From positions 1 through 12,634 of the forward strand of contig CAJVPJ010001070.1 of the NCBI GenBank assembly GCA_910592205.1: a stretch of 12,634 nucleotides of DNA, in the 5' to 3' direction. The notes beneath the pieces are model-generated. The model saw nothing but the letters and a program-made list of their open reading frames with translations, was not told the origin of the DNA and did no database searches. Origin of the DNA: Paraglomus occultum. Lineage: Eukaryota; Glomeromycota; Glomeromycetes; Paraglomerales; Paraglomeraceae. Position 1 is the first letter of the stretch. Each line of letters starts with the position of its first letter. The position numbers and the translations under genes are program-made. Of the stretch, positions 8,571 through 12,634 are shown piece by piece.

Positions 8571-8626
8571 CATTAATACAAATTACCGATCGCAAATTGC
8601 TGCGATGCTGCAAGAATGTATTAATG
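8571..8626. repeat. Nested inverted repeat (10-bp outer, 6-bp inner arms)
   Basis: Outer arms CATTAATACA (8571-8580) and TGTATTAATG (8617-8626) are exact reverse complements. Inside them ATCGCA (8589-8594) and TGCGAT (8601-8606) form a second exact stem with a 6-base loop. The two stems are concentric, so the DNA or RNA could fold into one long interrupted hairpin. Confidence 0.6.
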
Positions 8627-8692
8627 CACTAGATTGTTAAATTAGTTTAAACTCAATGGATGTAATGAACAAATAATTTGTTGCTTCCATTC

Positions 8693-9232
8693 ATGCATCC
8701 TTTCTCCATTCAATCGAGAGCATGCTTGAATGGAGGATTCACTATACTTGTGGATATTGCATACCACATGATAAAACGTTATTCAATGCTACATGAAGCT
8801 TACTCTGATATGGTAACACTACACATATTACTAGCATTAAACTGTCTATGAATTATTCAATTTTGATATGTAATTATCGTTGTTATTATCCTAAATATCA
8901 GGCTGCCATTCATGCCCTTCAAAATTATTCGGAACGTACAGTAAGTCCCCCATTAACTTTTGCATACTGCAAGATGCGTACGCATGTCACAATATACTTT
9001 TATATAATGAGCAAATAGCTAAGGTATAGTAAAATTATGATGGTAATAAATCTTTGTTCTATTTCAACAGTATCAATCTCTGGCCGCAAATGATACAGTT
9101 TACCCAAAAGTCGTTGAAAGTTGGGATTATCAATCATTTCTTAATTACTGGTTTTTAATTCTTATTATATTATGGATATCCCATCTTATTTGTATATTAA
9201 TTCAGTTTCTTCATTTCTGTGATGCTTTGTAA
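8693..9232 (+). CDS. Candidate small membrane protein gene, three exons, unknown family
   Basis: Proposed exons are 8693-8812, 8902-8940 and 9071-9232, giving 106 residues; a shorter start at the ATG at 8768 would give 81. Both introns (89 and 130 nt) sit between codons: the first has gtaac..atatcag, the second an exact gtaagt..ttcaacag, so the 39-nt middle exon is bordered by good signals. The protein has a polar, helix-prone first part (for example YSMLHEAYSDM, then HALQNYSERTYQSL), then ESWDYQSF, then one long hydrophobic segment of about 24 residues starting at NYWFLILIILW, and ends seven or so residues later. That layout suggests a C-terminal membrane anchor facing the cytosol. I recognise no family. 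An open stretch upstream (about 8490-8637) might supply a further 5' exon, but the needed splice sites are poor. Start and first exon are the weakest part. Chance cannot be excluded. Confidence 0.35.
8704..8735. repeat. 10-bp inverted repeat at the 5' end of the candidate small gene
   Basis: CTCCATTCAA (8704-8713) and TTGAATGGAG (8726-8735) are exact reverse complements with a 12-base loop that contains GCATGC. It lies within the proposed first exon of the candidate small membrane protein gene, or just before its start if the ATG at 8768 is used. In RNA it would form a stable hairpin near the start of translation. Confidence 0.55.
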
Positions 9233-9676
9233 ATACGCTGTGTACGGAAAAGCAAGCAGAGCGAATGTTTAAATAAAAACTTGATGTGTAAAAGCCTAAA
9301 CGATGCCAATCACTTTTTTTCACGTCTATTTTTCGTATCAATTACTGTTTCAGCGGACATTTACTCCCATGTCTCGGTTAAAATTTGCTCAATATCTTGC
9401 GGCATTCAGTCAATTTCCCTTATTTGGTTAATCGGAGCAACGGTTTTAGCCCACTCATCGTCTCGATAAAGCAAAAAATAAAAAGTGATTTCCTCCCGTA
9501 ACGTTAAGCGAGATCCAACCGCTGCCTTTTCTTCTTCTCGTATAGCCCTGTTGCTTTACGAGAAACATTTTCATGCCTTGCAGTTTATGACGTTTGATCC
9601 AGTTTCCAATATTAATATAGTGTAACAATAATACTATTTATGCATCTGTGCATGAATATCACCTGCTGAACTTAGA
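9233..9676. other. Spacer between the candidate small gene and NUS1
   Basis: About 440 nt that should contain the 3' end of the candidate small gene and the promoter of NUS1. No TATA box or clear polyadenylation signal can be assigned. A plus-strand frame (9281-9469) and a minus-strand reading (about 9555-9300 with stops at two places) both look partly protein-like, but neither has motifs or support. Confidence 0.35.
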
Positions 9677-9709
9677 ATGAAGCGCTTTGTTACTAGTTTG
9701 TGGAAATAG
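9677..9709 (+). promoter_or_regulatory. Upstream ORF (10 codons) just before the NUS1 start
   Basis: ATG at 9677 opens a 10-codon frame (MKRFVTSLWK) ending in TAG at 9707-9709, two bases before the NUS1 ATG at 9712 and in a different frame. If the transcript starts upstream of 9677, this uORF would be met first and could lower NUS1 translation or permit termination-reinitiation. The transcription start is unknown. Confidence 0.4.
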
Positions 9710-9711
9710 TC

Positions 9712-10909
9712 ATGCAGACACGTGTTCAATTTGACAAACCACTCCTTGGATCATGGGTTTCGCCCTTCCTTTCCAAAATGCTCCCTTCCATTCTCATCAT
9801 CATTCTATTAATTCTGCCTTTCCCGCTCTTCCTGTACACATTTCCTGATATACTCTACAAATCTTTGCTGTCTGTACTTCATCTGTTATACAATATTCAA
9901 AGATTTACATCTTCTCTCGCACAAATACGTAAGCCAAGGATCACGGTGTCATATGACTCAATAAAACAGGTTATAAGCATAGTCGATAGGATTCCAAAGC
10001 ATTTGGCTGTAATCTATTGGAGAAGGGTAGAAGAAGAAGAAGGCAACGGAGAGGGTGTCGAAATAGGTTATAGAGAAATCGGAAAATTAGCGTGCTGGGC
10101 CGCGAGTGCTGGGATCAAAGTGTTAAGTATCTACGAAGCGGAAGGTACAAGTATATGCTTGCTTGGATATGTAAGGGAGAGATGCGGGTGGGTTAGTGAA
10201 TATGGTATTTTTGATTTGTAGGTAAGCTCAAGCGAATTGTCCGACAGTTGCAGCACCATGTTGATGCCGAAGCGAGGCGGTTCTTTGCAAGAGAAGGGAA
10301 CATACCAATACTACGGGTTTCTGTCGTATATAATAGCTCATCAACGGAAGATATACAAGCAGGTTTGCTAAGCTTTCAAAGTTTATTCGTTCGCAAACAT
10401 GTCAATATATTAACCCTTTGTATGTCGGCTAATACAGATCTTCAAATAATACTATTATCTCGATCAGACGGCCGTGGACGTATAGTTGAAGTGACAAAGT
10501 CACTAGCATCCGAGACATCACTAGGCAACCTTCAAAGCGACGCTATAGACGTCGAGAGGATTGATCAGGCTTTAAGTGGTAAACAAGTTCTCCTTCTAAA
10601 CGACAAGGATGTTGATCTAGAACTAATGCGTATGTTCTGATTTCAACAGATTCTCATTTCACTGAACCACAGCAGTTGATTATGTTTTCTCCAGAGATTG
10701 ACTTGCAAGGTTTTCCTCCATGGCAGTTGAGATTAACAGAAATCTTGTGAGTCTGAATCGGATTATCTTATAATTGCTAACGTTGTACCTTTCGCTAACT
10801 GATATCTTTTTTTCATAGTCATATCGCTGGCAACAAGCATTTTGACTATTCGGTTTTCCAAGAAGCATTAATTAAATATGCAAAAATAGACAAAAGATTT
10901 GGACGATAA
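9712..10909 (+). CDS. NUS1: NUS1: dehydrodolichyl diphosphate synthase complex subunit (NgBR homologue)
   Basis: Exons are 9712-10144, 10222-10578, 10650-10746 and 10819-10909; introns are 77, 71 and 72 nt. The 325-residue product matches the usual size (human NgBR 293, yeast Nus1 375). It is the non-catalytic partner of the cis-prenyltransferase that makes the dolichol backbone for protein glycosylation at the ER. Visible features: N-terminal membrane segment (about 24-44) and a second hydrophobic stretch (about 47-62); PKHLAVI at the start of the cis-prenyltransferase-like domain, without the catalytic Asp motif of the active partner, as expected for this subunit; ACWAASAGIKVLSIYEAEGKLKR across intron 1 (quoted in part); LQIILLSRSDGRG; DLQGFPPWQLRLTEIF across intron 3; and the C-terminal RxG motif (RFG, 322-324) that contributes to the active site in this family. 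The second intron was placed at G|gtaaac because the alternative read-through ends in a premature stop and loses the family motifs. The start is the first ATG in the open frame. Confidence 0.93.
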
Positions 10910-10915
10910 TTTATT
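10910..10915 (-). terminator. AATAAA signal for the ALDH7 transcript
   Basis: On the minus strand an exact AATAAA lies about 20 nt beyond the ALDH7 stop codon (10938-10936), immediately next to the NUS1 stop on the other strand. Using it would place ALDH7 mRNA 3' ends inside the last exon of NUS1. Confidence 0.5.
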
Positions 10916-10935
10916 AAACAGTCTAATACTCTATG

Positions 10936-12634
10936 TTATTCAAACTTAATTCCTTGAGCCAATGGCAAGATTCCAGAATAGTTTATAGTACAAGTAGCTC
11001 GTCTCATATACTATCACGATAATAATAATGATGATAATAATAAATAATAATAATAATTCGTTAATTCGCAATATTAGATATAAATCATTGAGCAATGTTT
11101 CGCAAGAGTGTTGTATCTAAAACAAACCTGTTTCCAACTATCCGAACCAGCCTCACGACCTCCACCTGTTTCTTTTTCTCCTCCAAAGGCACCACCTATT
11201 TCGGCGCCATTGGTTGGGACGTTTACGTTGACTATGCCAGAATCGGCGCCCGCTGGACTGTAATAAGAATCGAGTGTTTTTAACGAGCTGTTGTTCAAAC
11301 ATATGCATCGTAAATACTAATATCTTACCCGATCCACTTGAATATATGTTCTGGTTTAGTCGTAAATAAGCTACTACTCAAGCCTTGCTTGACCGAGTTA
11401 TTCATGGCAATAGCATCACCGAGTTCCTATCCAAACCATCGCAAGAAAGAACTGTATTAGATACATCATCACATTGGCGGCACTCTAAAACAAGCCATCG
11501 CATTTTGTTTCTGTAATATATTTAACCCACCTTAAATTTGAATACATGCAGAATGGGCACAAATATCTCATTCTGCACGACCGGCGCATCATGAGAAATA
11601 CGCGTCAAAGTGGGTACAACATAATTGCCTTTTAAATCGTCTAAAACCCGCCCACCAAAGAGAACTTCTCCATTCTGGTCCAGGACATCTTTTATTCCAT
11701 CCCTATAAGCATTCACAGCAGCCTTTGTATGTAAGGGTCCGCATAAAACTCCTGCCTCAAGCGGATTACCTATCTTGACCTGAGTATACGCCTTAACCAG
11801 TTTCTCAAGAAATTCGTCATAAATCGCTTCGTGTAAGAACAGTCTTCTAGTAGTAGTACACCTCTGGCCAGCGGTACCAACAGCAGCGAAAAGTACGCTT
11901 CTCAAAGCTAATACTTGATCCGCATCATCCATTACGATAATGGCATTATTACCCCCCAACTCCAACAAGCATTTTCCAAATCTTTTCTGCACAATCTGCC
12001 CAACGCGCCGCCCAATTGCAGTACTTCCAGTAAAGCTAACAAGATTGACACGACTATCTTCAGCGATAGCCTCACCGACATCAGCACCTCCGCAAACGAG
12101 GGAGCAGATGGAACCAGGGAGGGAGTTGCGGGAGAGAACACTAGAAAGTAGTTTAGTCACGGCAACAGATGTAAGATTGGTAGTCGGTGAGCCTTTCCAT
12201 ATTACTGGATTGCCGCAAACGAGCGAAATAGCTGAGTTCCAGCCGTAGACGGCTACCGGAAAGTTGAAAGCAGTTATTACGCCCACAATACCAAGCGGGT
12301 TCCATTGCTCAGCCATAAAGTGACCTGGTCCTGAGTTTTGGAATTGACGTGGTAGTCAGATTAGCAGACGAAAAAAATCTTGTAATCGTAAACTATTTAA
12401 TGTATAAATATGCAACGTATAATACCAGATGAAGCACAGAATATACTATGTAATACGCAAGATTCACAATATGCGATGATATAAAACAGACATTTTGTTA
12501 GCTGCACGTACGTTTCTGCTAAACGTGCTTCATCACTACAAAAAAAAAAACAAAACACTCACTCTCACTCGGTAATATCTTTCCACTAAACATCCGACTC
12601 AAACCGACAGCATAGTCGGCCATGTCAATGTATT
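10936..12634 (-). CDS. ALDH7A1-like: Aldehyde dehydrogenase family 7 (antiquitin-type), 3' part, N-terminus off the window
   Basis: Five exons are visible on the minus strand: 12634-12563 (continues beyond the edge), 12330-11531, 11426-11329, 11257-11128 and 11010-10936; introns are 232, 104, 71 and 117 nt, all GT..AG and frame-preserving. They encode 390 residues; full family members are about 510, so roughly 120 N-terminal residues are missing. The family oxidises semialdehydes with NAD, classically alpha-aminoadipic semialdehyde in lysine breakdown, and also betaine aldehyde and lipid aldehydes. Seen directly: DYAVGLSRM at the 5' edge, [22 protein letters not shown] of the NAD fold, the general-base Glu in LLELGGNN (codon 11962-11960), the catalytic Cys in [10 protein letters not shown] (codon 11860-11858), the C-terminal [20 protein letters not shown] that is diagnostic of family 7, and the ending [10 protein letters not shown]. 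All key residues are intact, so the gene appears functional. Cytosolic or mitochondrial location cannot be judged without the N-terminus. Confidence 0.96.
11018..11057 (+). repeat. Trinucleotide microsatellite (ATA/ATG)n in the last ALDH7 intron
   Basis: An array of AAT/GAT triplets with small interruptions fills the 3' end of the last intron of the ALDH7 gene. On the coding strand it reads as TTA/TCA triplets only a few bases before the acceptor at 11011, so it takes the place of a normal pyrimidine tract. Confidence 0.7.

Noticed and set aside
8490-8637. 49-codon open stretch as an extra 5' exon of the candidate small gene
   Set aside because: Joining it needs a weak gttaaa donor and a gagag acceptor; kept only as a remark in that gene's entry.
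10579-10640. Continuation of the NUS1 second exon to a TGA at 10640
   Set aside because: This is intron read-through. Splicing at 10578/10650 restores the family motif EPQQLIMFSPEIDLQGFPPW in frame, and the alternative gtatgt donor would leave a 20-nt intron.
11940-12248. 102-codon plus-strand frame
   Set aside because: It is the antisense shadow of the conserved ALDH7 exon.

Overview
This 12.6-kb window is eukaryotic nuclear DNA, most likely from an AT-rich filamentous fungus. The evidence is: genes cut by short GT..AG introns (71-232 nt) with gtaag/gtgag donors; long gene-poor AT-rich spacers; AATAAA signals just after stop codons; and no bacterial-style operons or ribosome binding sites. 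The gene content (a fungal-type SAM methyltransferase with a lipidation-type N-terminus, NUS1, an ALDH7-family dehydrogenase) plus a decayed PIF1/Helitron-like helicase fits an early-diverging fungus such as an arbuscular mycorrhizal (Glomeromycotina-like) lineage. That placement is inference, not proof.

Layout, left to right. 1-690 (minus strand) holds the broken C-terminal part of a PIF1-like DNA helicase with several frame changes. About 690-3580 is intergenic, with AT-rich DNA, small dyads and a G-rich GT tract near 3140-3182. 3597-5029 (minus) is a complete three-exon SAM-dependent methyltransferase gene of 406 codons. 5421-5993 (minus) is a 190-codon open frame of unknown status. 6012-8690 has no recognisable conserved gene, but contains several inverted repeats, a 16-bp tandem repeat and a coding-like minus-strand stretch with one in-frame stop. 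8693-9232 (plus) is a candidate small three-exon gene for a single-pass membrane protein that a single-frame ORF search would miss. 9712-10909 (plus) is a complete four-exon NUS1 gene (cis-prenyltransferase partner subunit, dolichol synthesis). 10936-12634 (minus) is the 3' part of an ALDH7 (antiquitin-type) aldehyde dehydrogenase with five exons visible; its N-terminal exon(s) lie beyond the right edge.

NUS1 and ALDH7 converge tail-to-tail with only 26 nt between their stop codons, so their transcripts should overlap antisense. The genes do not form one pathway: they are independent housekeeping or metabolic functions. The least explained parts are the candidate small membrane protein gene, the inverted-repeat cluster at 8500-8735 just before it, the 190-codon frame at 5421-5993 and the coding-like stretch at 7103-7683.
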